Assembly: GCA_001184405.1 (NCBI GenBank)
Contig: LFMX01000042.1
Span: 1-44,287, forward strand
Length of the DNA: 44,287 nucleotides
Direction of reading: 5' to 3'
Source of the DNA: Candidatus Burkholderia humilis
Lineage (GTDB): Bacteria; Pseudomonadota; Gammaproteobacteria; Burkholderiales; Burkholderiaceae
Shown here: piece by piece, positions 35,840-44,282 of the stretch
Layout of the letters: every line of letters begins with the position of its first letter
Numbering within the stretch: position 1 is the first letter of the stretch
Position numbers and translations under genes: made by a program
The notes under the pieces: generated by a model
Seen by the model: only the letters and a program-made list of their open reading frames with translations
Databases searched by the model: none
What the model was told of the DNA's origin: nothing

Positions 35840-37005
35840 TCACCGCTCCGAGCGCGGTTGCCAGCATCGCAAACCGAACACGGACACGAGTCCGCGTGAT
35901 CGAGCATGTCCGACTGCAGCGTTTCGTAGGGCTCCCAGCGCGTCTCATCGATAAACGCGTAGATCTCCAGCGCCACGACAGGCTCATCGGATTGCAACTG
36001 TCGAACGATGACCGGCGTGTCGCGGCGCACCGACGGATGCGCACTCAAATATGCCGTCAGATAGCGGCGAAATAGGCCCAGATTCGTGAGGCGCTGCGTA
36101 TCGGCGGGCGTGATGGTAACGAGCGGTTGGCGGCCATCGTCGTGCAGTTGTGTGAGCAAGGCATCATCGGGAAAACGGATGGTGTCGGTGTCGAAGTGCA
36201 TGGCATGCTTCAGACGCCGCGCGCCCGATTCGCTCATGCCGCACCAGTTCTTCACGCTGTTGGACAAGAGCACATGACTCGGCAACATGACGATGGTGTT
36301 GTCGAAGTTGCGCACCTTGATGGTATTGAGCGCGATATCGATCACCGTGCCATCCGCGACGTAGCCCGGCACTTCGATCCAGTCGCCCACGCGCAGCATG
36401 TCGTAGGCGGCTAACTGAATGCTCGCGACACAGTCGAGCAACGAATCGCGAAACACGATGATCAGCAGCGTCGTGACCGCGCTCAAGCCCGTCAGCAGAT
36501 AAACCGGCGAGCGCTCCAGCAACAAGGAAACGATTGCGATCATCGAAATCATGTACACGACGATCGTCGAAATTTGCATGAAGCTTTTGATCGGGCGTTC
36601 GCTTGCGGAGGACACATGGCTGTATCGCTCGTCGATGCTGTCACGAAACGCGAGCGCCGCGCGCAGCAGCGCATAGACCATGTAGCACGCCGCAATGATC
36701 GCAAGCGGACGGGCAAGCAAGGGAATGACGGGAATCGTCAGGCCGCTCAGCAACGGCGCCGAGGCATAGATGATGCCCGCCGGCACGAGCGGCGCGAGCC
36801 GATGAAACACCTTGTGGCGCTCGGCCGCGCGCATCCATTTATGACGCTCATGACGCGCCAGACGGCTCACGATCAGCAGCATGATCGTGCGCGTCACGTA
36901 ATAGCACAACGTGCTCGCCAGCAGAACACCGACCAGCAGGAACGCGACGTGAACATAGACTTGCCAATCCGGTCCCGTCTCGATGCGCAAGATCTTGTCG
37001 AACAT
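35794..37005 (-). CDS. MscS-type mechanosensitive channel (YbdG-like), C-terminal frameshift likely
   Basis: Long frame MFDKILRIETGPDWQVYVHV with several membrane spans and the MscS pore/beta core (FRDSLLDCVASIQLAAYDML; RVGDWIEVPGYVADGTVIDI; LNTIKVRNFDNTIVMLPSHV). The soluble part is of the YbdG/MscM class. Near 35895 the expected ending (LVSVFGLRCWQPRSER, stop 35840) lies one frame away from the one in which the gene reads DSCPCSVCDAGNRARS and overruns into the metQ end. Only the last 15-20 residues are affected, so channel function may survive. Convergent with metQ. Confidence 0.8.
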   Translation of the reverse strand: MFDKILRIETGPDWQVYVHVAFLLVGVLLASTLCYYVTRTIMLLIVSRLARHERHKWMRAAERHKVFHRLAPLVPAGIIYASAPLLSGLTIPVIPLLARPLAIIAACYMVYALLRAALAFRDSIDERYSHVSSASERPIKSFMQISTIVVYMISMIAIVSLLLERSPVYLLTGLSAVTTLLIIVFRDSLLDCVASIQLAAYDMLRVGDWIEVPGYVADGTVIDIALNTIKVRNFDNTIVMLPSHVLLSNSVKNWCGMSESGARRLKHAMHFDTDTIRFPDDALLTQLHDDGRQPLVTITPADTQRLTNLGLFRRYLTAYLSAHPSVRRDTPVIVRQLQSDEPVVALEIYAFIDETRWEPYETLQSDMLDHADSCPCSVCDAGNRARSGDQRCSAPSHAGSVAP

Positions 37006-37097
37006 GGCGGCTCCCCGTGCCGGCCTGTTCGCGCGGTTGATTACCGGCCAGCATGCCGCTTATTGTAGTGGCGAAGCCGGCCGTCAATGGTCTGCTT

Positions 37098-37787
37098 TTA
37101 TCGCACGCTCTGAACAAGGAAGTTCGGCTGTCGGCACGACGAACGCATCTGCTTGATGACATCCGCTGCGCAACTGCGCGATTTGCCGTTCTTGTCGAGA
37201 CACAAGTGCACTTCCTGAAGGAAGCGGCTGGAGCCTGAACAGGTGATTGAAATGCCATCGCTCGAATAGCCGGGGTTCGCGGCGCTAAAGTCCTTCTGCA
37301 CGTCATCGATGGTCGTTCTGAACGGCTGCGCAGGCCTTTGATAGCGTTGCGGAATGTTGACCGCATCCTTCGTCTTTTTCGATAACGCCAGATAGTCGGC
37401 CGGCGCCAGGCCCGAACACGTGCCGTGCTTTTGCCATTCATGCAGCATTAGCTTCGGGCTGGGATAAAGCCCCGCGTATTGCTGCTTGACGTCGGCGGGC
37501 AAGGCAACGTCGGAACAACTGCTCGGATAGCCCTTTTCGAATTGCGGCCACAAGCCGTGAAGCACGAAGCCGAGCTGCTTGCCTGTGCCGCATTGCTGCG
37601 TATCGTTGGCATGACTCGCGCAATAGTCCGGCGACCAGCTCAACGAAAGCACGTAATAGTCGAATTGTCCCGGCTGATTTTGTTGCGCCTGCTCGCTTGG
37701 CTGACCATGATGCTTTCTCGCTTCGGCCAGATGCGGCAGGCTCAGCGCGATCGATACCGCAAGAACGCATTGCGCGATGGTTTTCAT
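37098..37787 (-). CDS. RNase I-like (T2 family) periplasmic ribonuclease
   Basis: Intact 229-residue frame starting MKTIAQCVLAVSIALSLPHL with a signal peptide cut after AEA. The two RNase T2 catalytic segments are plain: FVLHGLWPQ (His77) and LMLHEWQKHGTCSG (His116, Glu117, Lys120, His121). Several cysteines are spaced as in E. coli RNase I (PDYCAS, QQCGTG, SSCSDV, ITCSGS, LCLDKNGKSRSCAAD). It degrades RNA without base specificity in the periplasm. No lesion seen. Confidence 0.92.
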   Translation of the reverse strand: MKTIAQCVLAVSIALSLPHLAEARKHHGQPSEQAQQNQPGQFDYYVLSLSWSPDYCASHANDTQQCGTGKQLGFVLHGLWPQFEKGYPSSCSDVALPADVKQQYAGLYPSPKLMLHEWQKHGTCSGLAPADYLALSKKTKDAVNIPQRYQRPAQPFRTTIDDVQKDFSAANPGYSSDGISITCSGSSRFLQEVHLCLDKNGKSRSCAADVIKQMRSSCRQPNFLVQSVR

Positions 37788-37870
37788 TCTTTTGCTCCCG
37801 TATGACGATTCGAATTCTATATCGGTCAGCCACGCAGCCTGTCAAGCGCGCGTGACGGGAGCATGTCACG

Positions 37871-38397
37871 TCATCGATTCAATGCGGACAAACGCGCACT
37901 CAGGCGGCCACGCGTGCTCGCCGCAATCTGCGCAAACACTTCGTCCAGTTCTTCATGCGTGCTGCGTTCGATACGCCGCGCGAACGCACTGAAAATGCTC
38001 TCGCGCGTGTAATGCCGCACGCAGATGATGAAGGAAAGGCGTGCCGCTTTAGATAAGCTGCATTCAGTGCGTCGAGCGCGGCTTCCTGATCGTGCGACAT
38101 CGCGTCCAGTCCGGCGCTCATTTGTTCGGCGTTCGAGTCTGCGGTCATCGTGCCCAAGCAAATGTTCGCGCCCGACAGCAACGGATGCAGGTTCAGGAAA
38201 TCGCGCTGACGGTATGCATCGAGCGTGCGGATCACGTTCATCATCGCCGCGTGCAGCGCTTGTGCGGAGACGAATGGCCGTTGCGTCCAGGCGTCTTCCG
38301 CCGCTTGAGGGAAGTGTTCGAACACGCTGCCGAACGCGTGAATGAAAGCGGGATAGTCGAGCGCATTGACCGGCTCGAAATCGATCGACATTGACAT
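37871..38397 (-). pseudogene. uraD: OHCU decarboxylase (UraD), frameshift
   Basis: MSMSIDFEPVNALDYPAFIH begins a 2-oxo-4-hydroxy-4-carboxy-5-ureidoimidazoline decarboxylase; the catalytic His is in LNLHPLL (His71), with the TADSNAEQMSAGLD segment following. The frame is lost near 38030, where CCTTC should be CCTTTC: with it the text goes F-P-F-I-I-C-V-R-H-Y-T-R and on to FARRIERSTHEELDEVFAQI and ALNR (37871). AGGAG precedes the start. It performs the last step from urate to allantoin, after the hydroxyisourate hydrolase genes at 41022 and 41538. Confidence 0.85.
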
Positions 38398-38498
38398 GGA
38401 AGCTCCTTGTGACCACGATGGGTGCCGAGTATAGAAAGCACGCACCGCGGCGGCGAGAGAGCCGGTCCAATGAAGTGCATGACAAAAGCAAAATAGCC

Positions 38499-39445
38499 CT
38501 ATTTGCTGGGCATATCGTGCAAGTCTCGCAGGGTCTGCGCAGCCGCGCTCAACATGCCGCGCAACCATACATGCGAGGCCGACCGGTGCCGCGACGGATG
38601 CCACAACTGATAAAAACGCATGAACGGAAACGCGATCGGCGGATCGAGCACCGCCAGCGGCAAATGTTGCGCGTGATAGTTGGCGAAGTGACGGCCGGTC
38701 GTGAGGATCAGGTCGGTGCCAGGAATGAGGCTCGGCGCAAGATTGAAATACGGGCACGTGACACGGTTATCGCGATGCACGCGCATCGTGCTCAAACCCG
38801 TATCGACGACGTCGCGCTGATCGCGCGAATACGGCGCGCGCACGATATGCGACGCGTCAGATACGCGTCGGCATCGAACTTGCCTGAGGTGGCGTACGTG
38901 CTGTCCTGCGCGACCACACACACGACTTTGTCTTCCAGCAGCACCGACAAATGCAGATGCTCCGGCGGATTCGGCCAGTTGCCGATCACGATATCCGGCG
39001 AGTCTTCGGACAGCGCCTGCTCGTAGTTGAACGATGCCGACAGCGGCACTGCGACGATGCGTGCGCGTGGTGCAGCGCGACGGAATTCGCGCACCACATG
39101 CGCGAAAAACGGCGGCGCGAGATAGTCGGGCATGCCCACGGTAAAGGTCTGCTCGGTGGTGGCGGGATCGAAATGATCGTCGGATACAAGCAGGTTATCG
39201 AGCGCGGAGAGCGCGGTCTGTGCGCTTTGCGTGAGCTGCAACGCGCGCTGCATGGGCACCATCGCATTCTTTTCGCGCGTGAGCAGTGGATCGTTGAAGA
39301 TGGCGCGCAAACGCTTGAGCGCGGCGCTGATGGCCGGTTGCGACTGATTCATGCGGATCGCCGTGCGCGACACGCTGCGTTCGGCGATCAGCGTACACAG
39401 CACACGGAGCAGGTAGGTATCGAACGGATCGTCGGTGCGATTCAT
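38499..39445 (-). pseudogene. LysR-family regulator (NodD-like), frameshift
   Basis: MNRTDDPFDTYLLRVLCTLI starts a regulator with full helix-turn-helix (SVSRTAIRMNQSQPAISAAL) and the effector domain to DADAYLT. Near 38853 one G is missing: ACG GCG TCG CAT restores T-A-S-H-I-V-R-A-P-Y-S, and the rest is good (RDQRDVVDTGLSTMRVHRDN to LRDLHDMPSK). It is a paralogue of the intact regulator at 14119. It is divergent from the MFS carrier at 39692 across 246 bases, and may have governed the urate genes downstream of that carrier. Confidence 0.85.
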
Positions 39446-39606
39446 GGTGCTCCCGGTGGCTCAGGAAAAGCATGACTGTCCGCCATTTTGCCAGCGGCGC
39501 GCACGCGAACTGTGGCGCTAGGGTAATCCATGAGTGCGCGCGCCGCGCTGCGTATCGACCGCAAAGCCGCGCGGGCTATGGCGCTGCAACCCATATTTTT
39601 GTTGCT

Positions 39607-39617
39607 ATAGGCCTTAT
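39607..39617. promoter_or_regulatory. candidate LysR site in the LysR/MFS intergenic region
   Basis: ATAGGCCTTAT is an 11-base near-palindrome within CTATAGGCCTTATTAG, about 160 bases from the LysR start and 75 before the MFS start. It is the only repeat I see there and fits a LysR half-site pair. Confidence 0.3.
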
Positions 39618-39691
39618 TAGCGCGCCGACGTAGGCGTTTTTTTGGCCGTTTCTATACTTGCATCCAACTCGACGACTGGAAAGGAGAAACC

Positions 39692-41020
39692 ATGTCGCTC
39701 ATCAAGCAAGAGATGCCGGCCTTCGCGAGCGAGGCCGAAAGCGCGGAGGCAAGCGTCTATCGCAAGGTGTCGTGGCGCCTGCTGCCGTTTCTGGGCGTGT
39801 TGTGGGTGCTTGCATGGCTCGATCGCGTGAATATCGGCTTGCGAAATTGCAGATGCTGGACTCGCTGCATTTCAGCGAAGCGGTGTACGGACTCGGCGCG
39901 GGCATCTTCTTTCTGGGCTACTTTCTGTTCGAAGTGCCGTCGAATATGCTATTGCAGAAGATCGGCGCGAAGAAGACCATCATGCGCATCACGATCTGCT
40001 GGGGCGTGATCTGCATGTTGCAGACCACCGTCACCACGCCCACGCAGTTCTATGTGCTGCGCTTCTTACTCGGTGCGTTCGAAGCGGGCTTTTATCCCGG
40101 CGTGATTCTGTATCTGACGTACTGGTATCCGTCGCAACGACGTGCGCGCGCGTTCGGTACGTTCATGTCGGCGTCGGCAATTGCGGGCGTGCTCGGCGGC
40201 CCGATCGCCGAAGATGGGCGGCGTGCATGGCATGCATGGCTGGCAGTGGTTCTTTGTCATCGAAGGCATTCCGTCGGTGCTCGCCGGTGTGTTCGCGTAC
40301 TTCTACATGACCGACAAGTCCGAGCAGGCACGCTGGCTCAATGACGCGGAAAAGCGCGTTGTGCTCGATGCCCTGCAACGCGATAACGCCGCAATGGGCG
40401 AACGCGGTCACGACTGGAAGTCGCTCTTCACGAACCCGAAGGTGTGGCTGCTGATCGCAATCTTCTTCTGTCTGCTGTGCGCGAATTCCACGTTGACGTT
40501 CTGGATTTCGACCATCATCAAGGATGTGGGCATCGGCACGCCGATGGCTGTCGGCTGGATTGCGGCGGTGGCGTATCTGTGCGGGGCGGCGGGCATGATC
40601 ATCAACGGCGCGCATTCGGACCGCAGCAACGAAGTACGCTGGCACTTCAGTGGCGCGGTGATCGTCGGCGGCGGCGTGGCGATGGCCCTGCTCGCGATAT
40701 TGATGGGCATGAACGCGCTCTCGCCGATGATTGCGCTCCTCGCGATGACCGCATCGCTCGTCGGCACCATGAGCGCCATTCCCGTCTTCTGGCAGTTGCC
40801 GAACCGCTATCTTGCGGGCAGCGCGGCGGCGGTGGGCGTTGCGTTGATCAACTCGGTATCGAATCTTGCGGGCTTCGGCGCGCCGTATGTGATGGGTCTC
40901 ATCAAGAACGCGACCGGCAAGGTGACGACGGGCCTGTATCTCGTCGCGATCATCGAAGTGCTGGCGGCGGTGCTCGTCATTATCGGCATTCGCAAACTCA
41001 CTGCAAAGAAGGAGGCTTAA
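39692..41020 (+). pseudogene. MFS transporter (ACS family), two frameshifts
   Basis: MSLIKQEMPAFASEAESAEA begins a 440-residue carrier; RLLPFLGVLWVLAWLDRVNI is span 1. One T is missing near 39841 (GGCTTGCG for GGCTTTGCG), restoring A-K-L-Q-M-L-D-S-L-H-F. The frame then holds through FEVPSNMLLQKIGAKKTIMR to GVLGGPIA, where a second shift near 40213 leads to KMGGVHGMHGWQWFFVIEGI and on to IGIRKLTAKKEA. It is the same kind of carrier as at 8051. It is followed two bases later by the exported hydroxyisourate hydrolase, suggesting a urate-type or related substrate. Confidence 0.85.
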
Positions 41021-41021
41021 G

Positions 41022-41526
41022 ATGCGCAACAAACTGCTCCCCTTCGATGCAAGCCGCCGCCGCTTCGCGCTGCAATCCGTCGCGCTGACGGGCAGCGTGT
41101 TGATGAGCGCAACCGCCCCCGCGCGGAGACCGCGCCGAATCAAACCGGCGGCCCCGTTCAGCAAGACGGTCTGAGCCCGCGCCTCACCATGCACGCGCTC
41201 GATCGTGGCACGGCACGCCCGCAGCGGGCATGCGCGTCGAGCTGTTTCGGATCGACGATGGCAAGCCGCAGTTGCTCAAGACCGTGACGCTTGCGCCGAG
41301 CGGCAGAAGCGAGCCGCCGCTTTTGATCGGCGATGAGTATAGCGTCGGCACCTACGAACTCATGCTGCATGCGGACAAATACTTCGCCGCGCGCAAGGCA
41401 AGCCTGCCGCAACCGCTCTTTTTCTCGAAGATTCCCGTGCGGTTTCGCGTGACGAACGCAGGCGAGTGCATCCATTTGCCCGTGCTGTTCGGGCCGTGGA
41501 GCTATAACTACTATCGCGGTAGCTGA
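41022..41526 (+). pseudogene. exported hydroxyisourate hydrolase (transthyretin-like), two frameshifts
   Basis: MRNKLLPFDASRRRFALQSV followed by ALTGSVLMSATAPA looks like a twin-arginine-type signal peptide. One base is missing near 41114, after which E-T-A-P-N-Q-T-G-G-P and LSPRLTMHALD are in frame; a second (an A near 41203) gives D-T-W-H-G-T-P-A-A-G-M. The remainder reads RVELFRIDDGKPQLLKTVTL to the diagnostic tail YRGS. Family residues (His in TMHALD, R-G-S end) are kept. Periplasmic HIU hydrolases exist in related bacteria; here the copy is dead. Ribosome site AAGGAGG lies inside the MFS gene end. Confidence 0.82.
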
Positions 41527-41537
41527 GGAGAACCATC

Positions 41538-41876
41538 ATGGCCGCAGGCATCACCACGCATGTGCTGGACATCGCAAAAGGCTTGCCCGCCGCAGGCATG
41601 CAGATCGATCTGTTCGATATGTCGGCGCAACTGCCCACGCTGATTACGAGCACCAAGACCAATCGCGACGGTCGCACCGATTCGCCCATTCTTCCCGCCG
41701 ATCAAGCGCGCGCCGGTGAATTCGAACTGCGCTTTCACGTGGCGGATTATTTCCGCACGCCCGATGTCTTCGCGGATATCGTGCCGGTGCGTTTTACCGT
41801 GGCCGAAGCCACACAGCATTATCACGTGCCCTTGCTGTGCTCGCCGTGGACGTTCGAGACGTATCGCGGAAGCTGA
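41538..41876 (+). CDS. uraH: hydroxyisourate hydrolase, cytosolic
   Basis: Intact 112 residues starting MAAGITTHVLDIAKGLPAAG, the standard size and opening of HIUase (transthyretin-like). His8 in TTHVLD, the ILPA segment with its Arg/Asp surroundings, and the C-terminal TYRGS signature are all present. It hydrolyses 5-hydroxyisourate, the urate oxidation product, ahead of UraD. It lies 11 bases after its broken exported paralogue, with AGGAG before the start. Its partner uraD at 37871 is frameshifted, so the pathway is cut. Confidence 0.93.
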   Translation: MAAGITTHVLDIAKGLPAAGMQIDLFDMSAQLPTLITSTKTNRDGRTDSPILPADQARAGEFELRFHVADYFRTPDVFADIVPVRFTVAEATQHYHVPLLCSPWTFETYRGS

Positions 41877-41879
41877 TCA

Positions 41880-42635
41880 TTAGACATCCGAAAAATACTT
41901 CGACACGATCTTGTCACGCAGACGCGCGACATCCGCATGACTGCGATCACGCGGCCTCGGCAACGTCACCTCCACGATTTCGCCGATACGTCCGGGCCGC
42001 GCTTGCATCACCACGACGCGATCGGCGAGCAGCACGTCTTCATCGACGTCGTGCGTGACGAGCACTATCGTGATGCCCGCATGCACCCAGATGCGCTGCA
42101 ATTCGCCTTGCAGGCGGCTGCGCGTGAGGGCATCGAGCGTGCCGAAGGGTTCATCGAGCAAGAGCAAACGCGGACGATTCACGAGGCCGCGCGCGATCGC
42201 CACACGCTGCGCCATGCCGCCGGATAACTGATGCGGATAGTGCCGCTCGAAGCCTCGTAAACCGACGAGTTCGACATGCTCGACCACGGCGCGCGCTTTC
42301 TCTTCCTTCGACAGCGGCGCATTGCGCAACGCGACCGCAATGTTCTGCGCCACGTTGAGCCACGGAAACAGGCGATGATCCTGAAACACAATGCCGCGCT
42401 TCAGATCGGTCGATACGACGCGCTCGCCGTCGAACACGATCTCGCCTTCGAACGCGCCGTCGAGTCCTGCGATCAGCCGCAGCAAGGTCGACTTGCCGCA
42501 TCCGCTCGCGCCGACGATGCTGATGAATTCGCCCGCCTTCACCGTCAGATCGATGCGGTCGAGCACAGGCGCGGCGGCATCGCCTTCATAGCGCTTGCTC
42601 ACGTGCTGCAATGCAAGTCCTTCGAGTGTTGCCAT
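41880..42635 (-). CDS. ABC transporter ATPase (SsuB/TauB-like)
   Basis: Intact 251 residues, MATLEGLALQHVSKRYEGDA. Walker A GASGCGKST, Q-loop VFQDHRLFPWLNV, signature LSGGMAQR, Walker B LLLLDEPFGTLD and H-loop LVTHDVDE are all present. It is the closing gene of the three-gene import module (permease, permease, ATPase) and ends three bases from the uraH stop. Similar to, but distinct from, the ATPase at 19363. Undamaged. Confidence 0.92.
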   Translation of the reverse strand: MATLEGLALQHVSKRYEGDAAAPVLDRIDLTVKAGEFISIVGASGCGKSTLLRLIAGLDGAFEGEIVFDGERVVSTDLKRGIVFQDHRLFPWLNVAQNIAVALRNAPLSKEEKARAVVEHVELVGLRGFERHYPHQLSGGMAQRVAIARGLVNRPRLLLLDEPFGTLDALTRSRLQGELQRIWVHAGITIVLVTHDVDEDVLLADRVVVMQARPGRIGEIVEVTLPRPRDRSHADVARLRDKIVSKYFSDV

Positions 42636-42654
42636 CGTTCGAATGCTCCTTGAG

Positions 42655-43443
42655 TTACTGAACGCGCTGATTGAACCAGTGCCGCTGCACCGCGCGCGCC
42701 AACGAATTGAGCGCCCATCCCGTGATGCCGACGACGATCACGCCGAAGAGCACGAGGTCCATGCGGAACTGCTCGCTGCCATCGACGAGCGTATTGCCAA
42801 TGCCGCTGCCCACGACGAGCAGATACTCCGCGCCGAGCGTCGCGAGCCACAAATAGATCAGCGCGAGATAAACGCCGGTGAAGATGGACGGCAGCGCCGC
42901 CGGCAACACGACAAAGCCAAGCGTTTGCAGTCTGTTATAGCGATACGCCAGCGCCACTTCGCGCAAACGCGGCGGCACGGCGCGAATGCTATCGTTCGTA
43001 TGCACGACGACCGGTACGAGTGCGGCAAGCGAGAGGAACACGACCTTGGCGACATCGCCGAGACCGAACCATACGGAAATCAGCGGAATCCACGCAAAAA
43101 GCAAGACTTGCTTGAACGTGTTGAAGCTCGGCGCAATCGCGCGATTGGCGATCTTCGACACGCCGAGCAACGCGCCCAATGCAAGCCCGAGACTCGTGCC
43201 GATGACAAAGCCCGTCAACTCACGCGCGAGCGACGAGGACATCGCGCGCAATAACGCACCGCTTTTTGCCTGCTCGATCGCGGTATGTAGCACTTGCGCG
43301 GGCGATACGAAAATGCCGTGGTCGCTCTTTACATCGCGTGAAACGAACCACCATATGGCAAGCGCGATGACGGGTAAAACGAGGCTGCGCCAATCGTGCG
43401 ATGCATGCGTCGCCTTCTGTAGTTCGAGCGTTACGTCGGATAT
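42655..43443 (-). CDS. ABC transporter permease (SsuC-like), start codon ATA
   Basis: The frame from SDVTLELQKATHASHDWRSL to RAVQRHWFNQRVQ is unbroken, with six spans and the EAA-type loop (RLREVALAYRYNRLQTLGFV). Upstream, AAAGGAG is well placed, but the codon after it is ATA (43443-43441) where ATG would read M-S-D-V. No other ATG, GTG or TTG in this frame precedes the first membrane span at a sensible place. Weak initiation on ATA is possible, yet the change most likely silences the gene. It lies 15 bases after the first permease. Confidence 0.8.
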   Translation of the reverse strand: MSDVTLELQKATHASHDWRSLVLPVIALAIWWFVSRDVKSDHGIFVSPAQVLHTAIEQAKSGALLRAMSSSLARELTGFVIGTSLGLALGALLGVSKIANRAIAPSFNTFKQVLLFAWIPLISVWFGLGDVAKVVFLSLAALVPVVVHTNDSIRAVPPRLREVALAYRYNRLQTLGFVVLPAALPSIFTGVYLALIYLWLATLGAEYLLVVGSGIGNTLVDGSEQFRMDLVLFGVIVVGITGWALNSLARAVQRHWFNQRVQ

Positions 43444-43457
43444 GAAATCACGCTCCT

Positions 43458-44282
43458 TTAATGGGTATCGCCGCGCTTGAGTTTGCGTTCGAGCACGGTC
43501 AGCAAGCGGTCCGCCGCATAGCCGATCACGCCGACCAGCAGCACCGAAGCCAGCACCAGATCGAGTTGAAAGAGCTGACGTCCGTACACGATCAAATACC
43601 CAAGCCCTTCGGACGATGCAACAAGCTCTACTACAACGAGCGTCAGCCACGCCTTCGTGAACGCGAGCCGAATGCCCGTGCCGATCACCGGAATCGCCGA
43701 TGGCAACGTGACGCGCGTGATGACCTGCCAGCTGGTGTATCGAAACGCCTGCGCAACTTCACGCAACGCGGGCGGCGTACCGCGAAAGCCCTGCAACGTC
43801 GATAACGTAACGGGCACGAGTGCCGCATGACCGATCAGCAAATACTTCAACGGCTCGCCGATGCCCACGACGATCATCAGAAACGGCAGCCAGCCCAGCA
43901 CCGGCACCTGCACGATCGCATTGAAGCTCGGCAGCACATACGCCTCGAGCGTGCGCGACAAACCGAGCGCGCCGCCCAACACGATGCCCAACAACACGCC
44001 GCCGCAAAAGCCCACCGCCACATACGTCATGCTCGAAGAAAGATGCAGCCACAAGTCGCCATTCGTAAATAGCGATGCCAGCGTTTCGAACACGAGTGCA
44101 GGCGGCGGCAACACTTGCGCCGAAATCCAGCCATAGCGCGATCCGAGCACCCATAACGATGCCAGCACCATCGGCAACAGCCACGGCAACGCGATCCATG
44201 CAAGACTGCGCGCGGGTTCGATTGAAACGGGACGCGTCGTGCCGCTCGCGGGCAGCAGAACGCGCGAAAGCGCATTGGCCAT
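43458..44282 (-). CDS. ABC transporter permease (SsuC/TauC-like)
   Basis: Intact 274 residues, MANALSRVLLPASGTTRPVS, with six membrane spans and the permease loop REVAQAFRYTSWQVITRVTL. Starts five bases from the right edge, so any upstream binding protein is out of view. With the second permease and the ATPase it forms a nitrate/sulfonate/taurine-type importer that uses two different permease chains. Stop at 43458 is 15 bases before the damaged start of the second permease. Confidence 0.92.
   Translation of the reverse strand: MANALSRVLLPASGTTRPVSIEPARSLAWIALPWLLPMVLASLWVLGSRYGWISAQVLPPPALVFETLASLFTNGDLWLHLSSSMTYVAVGFCGGVLLGIVLGGALGLSRTLEAYVLPSFNAIVQVPVLGWLPFLMIVVGIGEPLKYLLIGHAALVPVTLSTLQGFRGTPPALREVAQAFRYTSWQVITRVTLPSAIPVIGTGIRLAFTKAWLTLVVVELVASSEGLGYLIVYGRQLFQLDLVLASVLLVGVIGYAADRLLTVLERKLKRGDTH

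Noticed and set aside
37020..37083. Repeated GCCGGCC blocks between the MscS-like and RNase I genes as a terminator
   Set aside because: Several pairings are possible, none followed by a T-run; GC-rich chance similarity is likely.
40163..41194. 343-residue minus-strand frame opposite the MFS and HIUase genes
   Set aside because: It is the antisense shadow of GC-rich coding DNA: rich in Arg/His, no family wording, and the plus strand carries clear genes.
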